Shown here: piece by piece, positions 32,747 through 41,940 of the stretch
Numbering within the stretch: the stretch's first letter is position 1
How the letters are laid out: every line of letters starts with the position of its first letter
Assembly: GCA_028683955.1 (NCBI GenBank)
Contig: JAQUGR010000003.1
Coordinates: 62,001-126,000, forward strand
Direction: 5' to 3'
DNA length: 64,000 bases
Origin: Bacillota bacterium
GTDB taxonomy: Bacteria > Bacillota > TC1
Made by a program: the position numbers and the translations under genes
The notes under the pieces: model-generated
The model's input: only the letters and a program-made list of their open reading frames with translations
Database searches by the model: none
What the model was told of the DNA's origin: nothing

Positions 32747-33553
32747 TTACCATGAAATAGGATATGATAAATATTTTGGTAATTTCGTATTTTCATTTCC
32801 TATAGTTGAGTTAATTTGCATTTGTGTTAGAAAAATACTTTCAACTAAATCAGTATTTCTAATATTGGCACCTCTAAGATCTGCTCCCAAAAAATTAGTT
32901 CCTCTTAAACTACAACCTTCAAGATCAGCCCCTATAAGTAAAGACATACTAAAATCCATACCACTTAAATCAGTTTTCTTGAAATCAAAGCCTAAATAAT
33001 CTTTTCCCAAAAAATCATCTCTTTTACAAGTTGCCATAACTTTACAGGTTTGTTTAAGAACCTTATTAACTCTAAGTCTATAATTTTCAATATCTATTTG
33101 TAATAGATCCTCATGTTTTATAATAGTAATTTGTTGATATTCATTTATCAACAAATCAATTTCAGACAATAGATTATCATCCTTTATCAATGTATAAGCC
33201 TCAATTAAATACCATAACATTTGATTAAATTGAAATATAATTAAAAAAATATTGAAAATGTTAGCTGAATCCTTAGGATTATTTAACCAATCCTTATTAT
33301 AATATATATGATTAGTTACCTTTTGACCAGCACCAAAACAATCATAAGTTAAACAACCTTTCATTTTTTCTTCCATTAAATCAGGATATATTCCACAACG
33401 AAAATCATTCTTTAAGTTTTTACAGGGCTTCCCTGCTTTTTTATTTTCTGGAAACCCATCTATTTTTCTAAAGCATAAAGCAACACAGCACAATCCACTA
33501 CAGCGGGCACAATCTACTTTCAATTTTCTTCTTAATTCTTCATATTTGCTCAT
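32747..33553 (-). CDS. Pentapeptide-repeat protein with Cys-rich N-terminus
   Basis: A 268-residue protein. Residues 15-75 form a Cys cluster (CARCSGLCCVALC, GKPCKNL, FRCGIYPDL, GCLTYDCFGAGQ) that resembles the YkgJ-type zinc/iron-binding pattern. A helical middle follows, and residues 200-255 are pentapeptide repeats of the A(D/N)LxG type (TDLSG, ADLEG, ADLRG, TDLVE), forming a short right-handed beta helix. This domain pair is known as a conserved family, but its function is not known. It lies 4 bases behind rlmD. Confidence 0.78.
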   Translation of the reverse strand: MSKYEELRRKLKVDCARCSGLCCVALCFRKIDGFPENKKAGKPCKNLKNDFRCGIYPDLMEEKMKGCLTYDCFGAGQKVTNHIYYNKDWLNNPKDSANIFNIFLIIFQFNQMLWYLIEAYTLIKDDNLLSEIDLLINEYQQITIIKHEDLLQIDIENYRLRVNKVLKQTCKVMATCKRDDFLGKDYLGFDFKKTDLSGMDFSMSLLIGADLEGCSLRGTNFLGADLRGANIRNTDLVESIFLTQMQINSTIGNENTKLPKYLSYPISW

Positions 33554-33557
33554 TTAT

Positions 33558-34895
33558 CTATTTTCTCTCCAATGCTACAATGGCTTCACAATGATAAGTA
33601 TGAGGGAATAAATCCACACCTACCATATTAGTAACCTTATAATCTCCACTCCAAGTTAAAAACTCTAAATCCCTGGCTAGAGTATAAGGTCCACAAGAAA
33701 CATAAATAATTCTTTTAGGCTTAAGCTTTAGCATGGATGATAAAAACCTCTCATCACTTCCATCCCTTGGAGGATCCATTAATACTACATCAACACCAAT
33801 ACCCTCATTGGCTTGAGCAACCATATAATCAGATGCATCAGCACAAACAAAAGAAATATTATCTATATCATTTTTTCTTGCATTTATTTTGGCATCTTTT
33901 ATAGCATCAGCATTAACCTCAACACCAACTACGCTCTTAACAAACTTACTGACTGCCATACCTATAGTACCAACACCACAATAAGCATCAAGCACTAATT
34001 CCTCACCAGTAAGCTTTGCAAACTCAATTACCTTATTGTATAAAATTTCAGTCTGAATACTATTTATCTGATAAAAAGATTTTGAAGAAATACCAAATTT
34101 TAAATTGCATAAGGTATCTTCAATAAAACCTTTACCATATATCACACGCTCTTCATTAGCTAAAACAACACTAGAACGTCTCTTGTTCAAATTCAAAACA
34201 ACACATCCCACTTCAGGATGCTTTTTAACCAAAGCTTTAACAAAATTACTCTTAGATGGAAACTCAAAAGAAGAAACTACCAAAGTGACCATAACTTGAT
34301 CACTATAATGACCTCTTCTTATTACAACATGACGTAATAATCCACGCATCCGGTCTTCATCATATATTCTGATTTTAAAATCAGAAACTAGTTTTCTTAT
34401 AGTAGCTATTATCTTATCCGCAATATCATCTTCAATCAAGCAAACATCTAAACCAACCAACTTATGACTACTCTCACTATAGATTCCAGAAATTACTTTA
34501 TTACTTCTATCATAACCAAAAGTAGAAATTACCTTATTTCTATAATTCCAAGGATTTTCCATTCCTATAACACCAGAGAATTCTCCAAATTTAGATAATA
34601 GTCTTTTAACATAACCTTCTTTAAATTTAAGCTCACTTTCATAACTCATATGTTGTAATTGACAACCCCCACACTCATAAAAATATGAACAAGGTGGTTT
34701 AACCCTATCCTCTGATGCTTTTTCTACTTTAAGCAATCGACATATTTCACCAGTTCTTGTTTTTGTAACTTCTACACTCACAAATTCTCCGGGTATAACA
34801 GAAGGCACAAACAAATCACTACCTTTATGTTTAATAACTCCCTTACCCTCATCAGTTAGGTAAGCAACTTTACCCTTAACTATCATCTTTCCCAT
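33558..34895 (-). CDS. 23S rRNA (uracil-C5)-methyltransferase RlmD/RlmCD type
   Basis: A 445-residue RNA m5U methyltransferase. The N-terminal TRAM domain (residues 1-60) is followed by a [4Fe-4S] Cys set CSYFYECGGC, the SAM motif VLDAYCGVGTIGM, DPPRDG and the catalytic Cys in YVSCGP. In Gram-positive bacteria the enzyme usually modifies 23S rRNA U747 and/or U1939; which one cannot be decided here. It starts from ATG with GAGGAG and is followed 4 bases later by the pentapeptide gene. Confidence 0.9.
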   Translation of the reverse strand: MGKMIVKGKVAYLTDEGKGVIKHKGSDLFVPSVIPGEFVSVEVTKTRTGEICRLLKVEKASEDRVKPPCSYFYECGGCQLQHMSYESELKFKEGYVKRLLSKFGEFSGVIGMENPWNYRNKVISTFGYDRSNKVISGIYSESSHKLVGLDVCLIEDDIADKIIATIRKLVSDFKIRIYDEDRMRGLLRHVVIRRGHYSDQVMVTLVVSSFEFPSKSNFVKALVKKHPEVGCVVLNLNKRRSSVVLANEERVIYGKGFIEDTLCNLKFGISSKSFYQINSIQTEILYNKVIEFAKLTGEELVLDAYCGVGTIGMAVSKFVKSVVGVEVNADAIKDAKINARKNDIDNISFVCADASDYMVAQANEGIGVDVVLMDPPRDGSDERFLSSMLKLKPKRIIYVSCGPYTLARDLEFLTWSGDYKVTNMVGVDLFPHTYHCEAIVALERK

Positions 34896-34921
34896 ATACT
34901 CCTCAATTCTAATCTATCTAA

Positions 34922-35263
34922 TTATTTCTTAATATTCTCAGCTACTCTAAATTGTACAATTCTTCTAATAAGACCAAGAGGTAAATCTTCATCAAGAGGA
35001 AACTGAATTGCTCCCTTGCTGCTTTTATATCCAACTAATTCTTCCTTAAAGGCTGCCACTCCACTTGGACCAGGATATAGTCCAATATGCTTACTAAATG
35101 CAGCAAAATGGACAAGGTTTCCTTTAAAATAGAATGTTGGCATCCTATAACTTATTTTCTCCTCTGCCATCGGTGCAGTTTCTCGAATAACTTTCCTAAT
35201 TTCCATTAATTTCTTTTGTACTTCTTCTGGAAATCCAATAATATAATCATCAATTAAATTCAT
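34922..35263 (-). CDS. DUF1801/YdhG-like iron-chaperone-family protein
   Basis: A 113-residue protein with the family marks YIIGFPEEVQKKLMEIRKVI, EEKISYRMPTFYF and HIGLYPGPSG plus KGAIQFPLDEDLP. Its fold is like that of frataxin-associated YdhG/YdhF proteins, sometimes called iron chaperones, with no proven activity. It overlaps the MFS gene by 4 bases and is cotranscribed with it. Confidence 0.82.
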   Translation of the reverse strand: MNLIDDYIIGFPEEVQKKLMEIRKVIRETAPMAEEKISYRMPTFYFKGNLVHFAAFSKHIGLYPGPSGVAAFKEELVGYKSSKGAIQFPLDEDLPLGLIRRIVQFRVAENIKK

Positions 35264-36471
35264 TTCTTCAACACACCTTTCTCATCCTTACCAAAAAGGA
35301 TAAATATTAAAGTACCTATTACTCCAAATATACTTGCTGTTATAAAATTCCAGCTTGGACCAATAATCCAAAGTAAGGCACTAAAAAGAACTGCTATAGA
35401 AACTATAATATCTCTAAATAAATAATATGCCCCAAATATAGAACCTTGACTACCTTCAGGTGCTAATTTTACAATTAGTGCTTTTCTCGTTGGCTCACCA
35501 AATTCCTTCAATCCTCTGATAATAAAGGTCAGTATCAATAATGGCATATTTTTAGAAAATAATAAGAATATTGGAAATATTGTAAAGAAAATGAATGATA
35601 TCGTAATACTCAATTTACTTGATGTTTTTTCTGATAAATAAGCTACAGGAATATATATTACCATTGCAGTTATCATTTCAATCACAGTCAACACTCCAAA
35701 TGATGCAGCAGATATTCCATTATTGATAGTAACCCAGACTACTACAAATGCATATGGTATTTGTTCCGAAAATCTTATAAAAATATCGCTTAAAAGTAAA
35801 ATCCTTAGTTCTTTGCTCATTGATTGAAAGGCTAAAAAAATAGATGTAGGTTTTAGATTTTTTTCTCTTTTTTCTATAATATATTTCTTTATAAAGATAA
35901 GAGAGAAAAAACCTAAGATTAAAGCAATAAAAAAAGATATCCTGGCTCCAGTTCTTACTCCAAGCAGGGTAATTAAAAATCCTCCAAGTAAAGGACCCAG
36001 GGCCATCGGTATTCGCCTGGTAAGTGAATAAAGAGAAACCCCCATTATTTGTTTTTCTTTAACTACTGTTGCTGATATTAGTGATAAAATTGCCGGTAGT
36101 GATAAAGCAGTCCAGGAAATAAAAAATATAGCCCCTACAAATACAGCTTGCCAGACTGGAAAGATTATTATAATAGAATATCCAATCATGGCAATAATTG
36201 TATAGACATACAAAGCTTTCTTATATCCTATCTTGTCAGAAACATAACCACCTATATAGGAATATATTGCTGATAGAAAATTATCAATAGAATTAAGAAA
36301 TCCTACCGCATAAACAGAACCTCCAAGAGCCAGTAAATAAATAGGTAAAAATCTTTCACCTATTTTCTCTCCAAGTCCTAAAGAAATAACAATAACCAGC
36401 ATAGTTAACATACTATTATTAAAACCAAAAAATCTTTTTATTTTATTTTTTTTATTAGAAAAATCACTCAT
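35260..36471 (-). CDS. Major facilitator superfamily transporter
   Basis: About 403 residues with 12 hydrophobic helices and the MFS loop-2 signature GGYVSDKIGYKKALY. It probably exports or imports a small molecule by proton coupling, possibly a drug, but no substrate is suggested. The frame starts at a TTG at 36477; the ATG at 36471 has AAAGGG with 7-base spacing and is used. No dedicated regulator is adjacent. Confidence 0.85.
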   Translation of the reverse strand: MSDFSNKKNKIKRFFGFNNSMLTMLVIVISLGLGEKIGERFLPIYLLALGGSVYAVGFLNSIDNFLSAIYSYIGGYVSDKIGYKKALYVYTIIAMIGYSIIIIFPVWQAVFVGAIFFISWTALSLPAILSLISATVVKEKQIMGVSLYSLTRRIPMALGPLLGGFLITLLGVRTGARISFFIALILGFFSLIFIKKYIIEKREKNLKPTSIFLAFQSMSKELRILLLSDIFIRFSEQIPYAFVVVWVTINNGISAASFGVLTVIEMITAMVIYIPVAYLSEKTSSKLSITISFIFFTIFPIFLLFSKNMPLLILTFIIRGLKEFGEPTRKALIVKLAPEGSQGSIFGAYYLFRDIIVSIAVLFSALLWIIGPSWNFITASIFGVIGTLIFILFGKDEKGVLKK

Positions 36472-36668
36472 AATCAAGCCCTTTCCTACACTACTATTAG
36501 TTTACAATATATACCTTCTGTTAAGCAATAAGGTATTTTATTTGTAATTTTGCATATAAATTCCGATTAATTGGCTAATATCTCTTGATTTTTTAAAAAA
36601 AATCTCTATTTTATACAGTTTAAAGTTATAAAATGATATAATAAAACAAACATATAAAGGAGGTTAGT

Positions 36669-38444
36669 ATGACAAAATCAACTTATTTAAAAACCAAACT
36701 ACCTCATATTATTAGTATAGGATTTTTGGTGATATTATCATCTTTACTGTTATATAGAAGTTTGTTCGGATTTTATTGGTCTGATGAAACCTTTTATAGT
36801 ACAGCAGCTTATGTAAATCTTATGAGTGGCGACATTTTTCAAAATATTCAATATATGTCATTTTGGCCATTATTCCTTGCTCCATTTATTGACTTATATA
36901 GAATAATTGTTGGCAATACAGATGGTATTTTCCTTTTTTTAAGAATTTGTTTTAATATTCTTAATTTAAGTTTAGCTCTATATTTATATAAGACAGCTGT
37001 TAGGGTAGTTACTCCTTGGGTTGCTGCTTTAGCATCTTCTATACTGTTATTTTTTTTACCGGTCAATATACCAACTCTAAGTAATGTAACCATAGTTATT
37101 TTGATGACTTTGTTATCATTTCTTTTGATTAGTAATGGAATAACAGGGAAAAAAGTTAGTCTAATTCATATATTATTGTCTGGTTTTACTTTTGGAATTG
37201 CTGTTCTTAGTTTTCCAGCAATTAGTATAGCTATTATTGTACTACCAATTCATATCTTGACTAAAAGTTATCACATAGGTAAACCTAAATATAAATGGAA
37301 TTGGGTATTAGCCTGGATAGGTGGTTTCTTTATAATTCCTGTACTAATTTTAGGTTATGTTTTTTCAAACTATTCTTTAGCTCAAATATTGGAAAATATA
37401 AATAATGCTTTAGCTAATATAAAAACAATTGATAATGGACTAAATTTTAGCAATGTATTTATTAAATATTTTCAAAGATTACAAGAGATGTTCCCTATTA
37501 GCCTTATTTGGTTCCTTGTAGGTGGGGTTCTAGCCTTTATAAACACACTATTTAAAAAGGAAAGACTTAACTTCAATAGTAAATTAAACGAACATGAAAG
37601 GCTTACATATATTGGATCATTGATACTATTAATATTTTTTGTAATTCTAGAATTTTTAATGTTTGTTACAGTATTAAGTAATTTTAGTTTCATGTATGCC
37701 CTAATACCACTCACATTGGCAATGCCTATGTTGTATTTTATGACTAACAAATTTTCTAGTAAATATACAACTCTATATATAATGGGTATTTTATTATCTT
37801 TTGCCCTATTTATCGGATTAGATAATTCCAATTTTTACTTTGCAGGATTTCTTTTATCAACAATAGCTGTTATTCTCTATTTTGGGGAGTATCTTATAAA
37901 AGAGGATTTTGATATAAAATCAAAAATACCTATATATGGAATAATATTCTATTTTGGATTTTCAATAATTTTTTCACTAGGTACGGCTCATTTTAATTTA
38001 GTATATCATGATGAACCTATTAACCAATTAAAAACTAAGATAGAAGCTGGACCTGCAAAAGGTATATATACAACAGGAACAGCTGCTGAAAATTATGATA
38101 AACTTTATAACGCTATAAAAGAATATGTTCCAAATGAAGGCACTGTCTTCTTTACAAGATCTTTACCACTTGGTTATCTAATTACAGAAGCTGAACCAGC
38201 TTTTCCACAACTAGTTAATATGGATATTTCAACAGACTACTTAAATGAATACTTTAAATCAAATTATTATATTCTTCCGGATTGCGTCTTCCAAGTAGCT
38301 GATGGTTATGGATATTTGAATGAAGATGGTAGTTATAGTAATGATAACAACCCGGTAGAAGGATCTCTAGGTGCCATATTAAAGAGTGATGTATATAAAA
38401 AAATCAAATTAGACTGTGCAACAATTTATCTGAAAATTAAATAG
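36669..38444 (+). CDS. Polytopic membrane protein, GT-C glycosyltransferase-like
   Basis: A 591-residue protein with about eleven membrane helices and a C-terminal 120-residue extracytoplasmic domain. The first loop has SDETFYSTAAY, where GT-C transferases (GT39/PMT, ArnT) carry their catalytic Asp-Glu, so it may be a lipid-linked-sugar transferase; other family motifs are not clear. The C-terminal part begins near YHDEPINQL and has YLNEYFKSNYY. The gene stands alone between a divergent MFS gene and a strong terminator. Start with AAAGGAGG. Confidence 0.6.
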   Translation: MTKSTYLKTKLPHIISIGFLVILSSLLLYRSLFGFYWSDETFYSTAAYVNLMSGDIFQNIQYMSFWPLFLAPFIDLYRIIVGNTDGIFLFLRICFNILNLSLALYLYKTAVRVVTPWVAALASSILLFFLPVNIPTLSNVTIVILMTLLSFLLISNGITGKKVSLIHILLSGFTFGIAVLSFPAISIAIIVLPIHILTKSYHIGKPKYKWNWVLAWIGGFFIIPVLILGYVFSNYSLAQILENINNALANIKTIDNGLNFSNVFIKYFQRLQEMFPISLIWFLVGGVLAFINTLFKKERLNFNSKLNEHERLTYIGSLILLIFFVILEFLMFVTVLSNFSFMYALIPLTLAMPMLYFMTNKFSSKYTTLYIMGILLSFALFIGLDNSNFYFAGFLLSTIAVILYFGEYLIKEDFDIKSKIPIYGIIFYFGFSIIFSLGTAHFNLVYHDEPINQLKTKIEAGPAKGIYTTGTAAENYDKLYNAIKEYVPNEGTVFFTRSLPLGYLITEAEPAFPQLVNMDISTDYLNEYFKSNYYILPDCVFQVADGYGYLNEDGSYSNDNNPVEGSLGAILKSDVYKKIKLDCATIYLKIK

Positions 38445-38459
38445 AATTTAAATAAAAAA

Positions 38460-38496
38460 TACACTTTCTCAACTGGAACTGAGAAAGTGTATTTTT
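38460..38496. terminator. Bidirectional terminator
   Basis: An 11-bp perfect stem ACACTTTCTCA/TGAGAAAGTGT with an 8-base loop and flanking A/T runs, between the converging GT-C-like and Dabb genes. Confidence 0.85.
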
Positions 38497-38502
38497 AACT
38501 AA

Positions 38503-38796
38503 TTAAACTTCATCGTAAAAATCTGCAGAATAGGATTCGTCTTTTATCGTTCCAATATATTCAGCGACCTTAACATGAAATGGATGATCCAAATATATTT
38601 GTAAGTCGTCCATTTTTTCAAACACTACATGAAGACAAACATCAACAGAACGCTTCGAATGTATAACATTAAAGCCAACAGTAATTTTCTTAATAACAGA
38701 TATTTCACCCGGCATCGCTAAAAGTCTTTTTTTTAATTCCTGCATATTTTCTTTCTTGTTTTCTTTAACTCTATAAAATATTATATGATGAAACAT
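38503..38796 (-). CDS. Dabb-family (stress-responsive alpha-beta barrel) protein
   Basis: About 97 residues of the dimeric alpha/beta barrel (Dabb) family, with HHIIFYRVKENKKE at the start and SVDVCLHVVFEKMDDL plus the C-terminal HPFHVKVAEYI motif. Members bind or convert small molecules; the role here is unknown. The ATG at 38796 has GGAGG 7 bases upstream. It lies behind the TipAS-type regulator and could be in its transcript. Confidence 0.85.
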   Translation of the reverse strand: MFHHIIFYRVKENKKENMQELKKRLLAMPGEISVIKKITVGFNVIHSKRSVDVCLHVVFEKMDDLQIYLDHPFHVKVAEYIGTIKDESYSADFYDEV

Positions 38797-38839
38797 TCTC
38801 AATCCTCCTTTATAATAATTTATATTATTATCTATATTC

Positions 38840-39604
38840 TTATTTTTTGCAATAAATATTTATAGCATTTTTCAAAAATTCTGTTGAATTAGGAGCAATG
38901 TTTTCATAATAAGCTTTAAATCTTTCATCATCACAATACATTTGAGCAATACTACAATGAGCTTCATTTGTATATGTTCCCTTTGGCCAATAGAATGTTA
39001 ACCATTGCTTATGCAATTCACAAACTTCCTGGGCTATAGCACTTCCAGGATCACCAATTGTTGTTGCTTCCTTTAATTTTGCATTAAGCTCAATTTCCAA
39101 TTTTTCTATTCTACTATATTGTTCTTCTGTCATATCTCCAATTTTCTTATTAGATGCGTTAACTGCTTTATCCCCATATTTTTTTCTAATTTCTTCACCA
39201 TATTGTTTCTCATTATTTTCTATCATGGTTTTTTTAAAGCCTTCGAATTTTTCTTTATTACTCATTTCCAGATCTCCTTCTACTGATAATATTGTTTTAT
39301 TTACATTTTTAATAAGTATTTCTATCTGTTTTTTCTTTTCTTCTAGAGAGCTAAGATGTTTCTTTAATGCACCAGCTACATTAAACTCTTTTTCTTCTAA
39401 TAGTTTCTTTATACCTAATAATTCAACTCCTAGTTCCTTGTAAAATAATATTTGTTGTAATTTATCAACTTCTTTTTGACCATACAACCTATATTTAGTA
39501 GCACTAACTCTTAAAGGTTTTAGTAATCCTATTTCATCATAGTACCTTAAGGTTCTACTGCTTACACCTGATAATTTGGCTAATTTATTTATTGAATATT
39601 CCAT
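38840..39604 (-). CDS. MerR-family regulator with TipAS ligand domain
   Basis: A 254-residue regulator. The N-terminal MerR helix-turn-helix is seen as KLAKLSGVSSRTLRYYDEIGLLKP, followed by a coiled-coil dimerisation helix (about 75-110), and a TipAS antibiotic-recognition domain in residues 130-250 (globin-like, with a KQWLTFYWPKGTY segment). Such proteins detect thiopeptides or other xenobiotics and activate their own promoter. It has a textbook MerR-type promoter upstream (see 39625-39655). No dedicated efflux gene is adjacent; Dabb lies downstream. Confidence 0.9.
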   Translation of the reverse strand: MEYSINKLAKLSGVSSRTLRYYDEIGLLKPLRVSATKYRLYGQKEVDKLQQILFYKELGVELLGIKKLLEEKEFNVAGALKKHLSSLEEKKKQIEILIKNVNKTILSVEGDLEMSNKEKFEGFKKTMIENNEKQYGEEIRKKYGDKAVNASNKKIGDMTEEQYSRIEKLEIELNAKLKEATTIGDPGSAIAQEVCELHKQWLTFYWPKGTYTNEAHCSIAQMYCDDERFKAYYENIAPNSTEFLKNAINIYCKK

Positions 39605-39624
39605 TTCATTACCCCCTTATCTAC

Positions 39625-39655
39625 ATAATAAACTATAACGTAACGTCAATGTCAA
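39625..39655 (-). promoter_or_regulatory. MerR-type promoter with 19-bp spacer and repeat
   Basis: On the minus strand a perfect TTGACA (39655-39650) and TATTAT (39630-39625) are 19 bp apart, the overlong spacing that MerR proteins correct by twisting DNA. The spacer contains TGACGTTACGTTA (39648-39636), the repeat-rich site the regulator would bind. It drives the regulator's own gene. Confidence 0.65.
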
Positions 39656-39680
39656 TAAATTAATTAAATAAATTTAAATA

Positions 39681-39717
39681 AAAAAATACTGCCTCATATT
39701 TCAAGGCAGTATTTTCA
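39681..39717 (-). terminator. Terminator of the sigma/anti-sigma operon
   Basis: The AATACTGCCT/AGGCAGTATT stem is followed leftward by TTTTTTTATTT, between rsgI-like and merR on the same strand. Confidence 0.85.
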
Positions 39718-39752
39718 TTTTAAGTTATTAATAATACTAATTTAAACAACTA

Positions 39753-40715
39753 CTAATTTGTTTGTATTTGAGTTTTTATTTGAGTTTTTTGTTGTGTTTG
39801 TTGTTGTAAACTATCAGCCTCACTAGAATTATTAGTTTGTGTTTGCTGTTGTGTAGCAGTTCCATTTTCATCTTGAATTACATTATTTTTAATTTCATTA
39901 TTTTCTTGTATTTGATTTCTATTTAGTAATTCTTGAACAGTATCATTAATCATATTTTTATTTTTTTCTGTTACCTGAGCTTTATTTGCTATTCCCATTA
40001 AATCATGAGCTTTAAGCATAATTTCTGTAACCCTGGCATTCCTATATTGTTCTACAGTAATACTTGAATCCATTGCTTGTAACATTTCAATAAGTCTATA
40101 TTTACCTGGTGAAATATTATTTTCACTAGCTAGTGTTCTTAATTGTAAATTAGAATGATCAGCATAAACTATGCAATTCAAATTATCTTCATCAATTAAA
40201 GCCTCAACTTTATCTCTTATACGGTCTTGTATCTTAATAGCATCCTCTTCTTTATCAGCTAAAGCTGTTAAAGCAACTACAGTTGATCCATCTTGATAGA
40301 TATAACCATCTTTGTCAGCTTCTTTTACTAATACTTGAACTGCATCTTCAACAGACATGTTTTTAATAGCAGTTTTTGCTAAAAGACCTATACCGTCATC
40401 ATTTATTCCTTTAGTACTTACTACTCTATTCATAAAATTAAGTCCTAATTCTATACTAGGATTAATATCAAAACTAACATAAGCTACTGGTTTGTTATAT
40501 ATATTAAATCCACCTATAGCAACTAAAGCCAAAACTGTAATTGACATTAAGGTTCCTACTAATTTTTTCATGGTTAAAATCCCCTCTCCAAATTGTTTTT
40601 TCGATTCTTGTTTTTCAATATTTTTTGCTGAACTCATTCTGATGAATTTAATGGTTTTATCTTTAAGTTCTTCATCTGCTTTAATATTATCAAAATATTT
40701 AATAAATTTTTTCAT
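39753..40715 (-). CDS. RsgI-type anti-sigma factor
   Basis: A 320-residue membrane anti-sigma factor. The cytoplasmic N-terminus (1-48) would bind the sigma factor; one membrane helix lies at 50-70; the extracytoplasmic part begins with PVAYVSFDINPSIELGLN, the conserved RsgI segment. The DINPS motif (83-87) matches the Asn-Pro site where Bacillus RsgI is known to cleave itself. The end (about 265-320) is a low-complexity Gln/Thr/Asn tail and no carbohydrate-binding module is seen. It overlaps the sigma gene by 4 bases. Confidence 0.82.
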   Translation of the reverse strand: MKKFIKYFDNIKADEELKDKTIKFIRMSSAKNIEKQESKKQFGEGILTMKKLVGTLMSITVLALVAIGGFNIYNKPVAYVSFDINPSIELGLNFMNRVVSTKGINDDGIGLLAKTAIKNMSVEDAVQVLVKEADKDGYIYQDGSTVVALTALADKEEDAIKIQDRIRDKVEALIDEDNLNCIVYADHSNLQLRTLASENNISPGKYRLIEMLQAMDSSITVEQYRNARVTEIMLKAHDLMGIANKAQVTEKNKNMINDTVQELLNRNQIQENNEIKNNVIQDENGTATQQQTQTNNSSEADSLQQQTQQKTQIKTQIQTN

Positions 40716-41194
40716 AATTCTATCTCACCTAATTCCTTCCTTAATTTTGCTTTTGCTCTTCTTAATTGAGAATATATTGTGTTAATATTCTTCTTACTAG
40801 CTTCTGCAATTTCAGGTATTGTAAAGCCTTCATAGTAGTGCATATAAATAATATTTTTATATGCTGAAGGTAGTTTTAAAACTGCTGTTACAAGTTCGCT
40901 TTGCTCTTCACTTTCAAACGGGATATAAATATTTTCAACACTAATAACTTTTTTACGCCAAAAGCTTTTTTTAAGATCCTTGCAAATATTAAAGGTTACT
41001 CTACATATCCAAGCTTTTTTATGGTTTTCATCTTGGAACTCTTTCTTATTTAAAAAATACTTTAAAAATACTTCTTGAAATATATCTTCAACATCTGCTT
41101 TATTACTGAAATAGAGAAAACTTATACGCTTTACCATATCTCCGTATTTATTTATCACTATTGAAATATCCTCATTTTCAAAAGTCTTACTCAA
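40712..41194 (-). CDS. ECF-type sigma factor
   Basis: A sigma-70-family protein of about 160 residues with region 2 (DVEDIFQEVFLKYF) and region 4 (EGFTIPEIAEASKKNINTIYSQLRRAKAKLRK). Length and lack of regions 1 and 3 mark an ECF factor. It is translationally coupled to an RsgI-type anti-sigma gene, which is normally a SigI partner, so the pairing is somewhat unusual. The frame is open to ATG 41209, but that codon overlaps the best ribosome-binding site (GGAGG, 41207-41203), so TTG 41194 is chosen; GTG 41197 is possible. Confidence 0.85.
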   Translation of the reverse strand: MSKTFENEDISIVINKYGDMVKRISFLYFSNKADVEDIFQEVFLKYFLNKKEFQDENHKKAWICRVTFNICKDLKKSFWRKKVISVENIYIPFESEEQSELVTAVLKLPSAYKNIIYMHYYEGFTIPEIAEASKKNINTIYSQLRRAKAKLRKELGEIEL

Positions 41195-41220
41195 CACCTT
41201 CACCTCCATCCTACTCTAAA

Positions 41221-41246
41221 CACGATTCAAATCTTTAAATCCGTTC
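41221..41246 (-). promoter_or_regulatory. Possible ECF-type autoregulated promoter
   Basis: GAAC (41246-41243) and CGTG (41224-41221) resemble the -35 AAC and -10 CGT elements of ECF promoters, with an 18-bp gap that is 1-2 bp longer than usual. A transcript from near 41213 would match the late start codon chosen for the sigma gene. Tentative. Confidence 0.3.
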
Positions 41247-41261
41247 ATTTATTTAAAAATA

Positions 41262-41828
41262 TTATTTTCCTTTATATAGATAACAATCAATAGTGTGATC
41301 ATTGACCATGCCAACAGATTGCATAAAAGCATAAACTATTGTAGAACCAACAAAATTAAAACCCATTTTTTTTAAATCCTTACTAATATGATCTGATAGT
41401 GGTGTATTAGCAGGTACCTCTTTTAGTATAGGCCAATGGTTGATTATCGGCATATTGTCCACATATGACCATATAAATGAATCAAAACTTCCATACTTAG
41501 ACTGAACAGACTTAAAAGCTTTAGCATTTCTTATCACTGAATTTATCTTTAATCTATTTCTGATAATATCCTTGTTATTTAATAAGCTCTCAATTTTCTT
41601 ATCATCGTACTTAATTATTTCATCTATTTCAAAATTATCAAAGGCTTTTCTAAAGGCTGCCCTTTTTTTTAAGACTGTTAGCCAACTAAGACCAGCCTGC
41701 ATACCCTCAAGTATTAACATTTCAAACAATTTTTTATCATCATGAATTGGGATACCCCATTCTAAGTCATGATAGTCTTGATATATCTTATCACTATTTA
41801 CCCACTCGCACCTTTTAATTTCACTCAA
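41262..41828 (-). CDS. tag: DNA-3-methyladenine glycosylase I
   Basis: A 188-residue base-excision enzyme of the Tag family that removes 3-methyladenine. The start RCEWVNSD, DYHDLEWG, the LEGMQAGLSWLTVLKKR substrate-pocket helix and the C-terminal FVGSTIVYAFMQSVGMVNDHTIDCYLY with the zinc-binding Cys/His residues are all present. It starts with TTG (41828) 6 bases after AAGGTG. Single gene, likely with its own promoter. Confidence 0.93.
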   Translation of the reverse strand: MSEIKRCEWVNSDKIYQDYHDLEWGIPIHDDKKLFEMLILEGMQAGLSWLTVLKKRAAFRKAFDNFEIDEIIKYDDKKIESLLNNKDIIRNRLKINSVIRNAKAFKSVQSKYGSFDSFIWSYVDNMPIINHWPILKEVPANTPLSDHISKDLKKMGFNFVGSTIVYAFMQSVGMVNDHTIDCYLYKGK

Positions 41829-41940
41829 TTAAATCACCTTATATCACCTTAAATTTACTTTAATTATATCTTAACATATATTAGTTTTTTAATAGAATTA
41901 ATGTTAAAATAGGAATACAATATTTTAAAGAGGTGACAAT

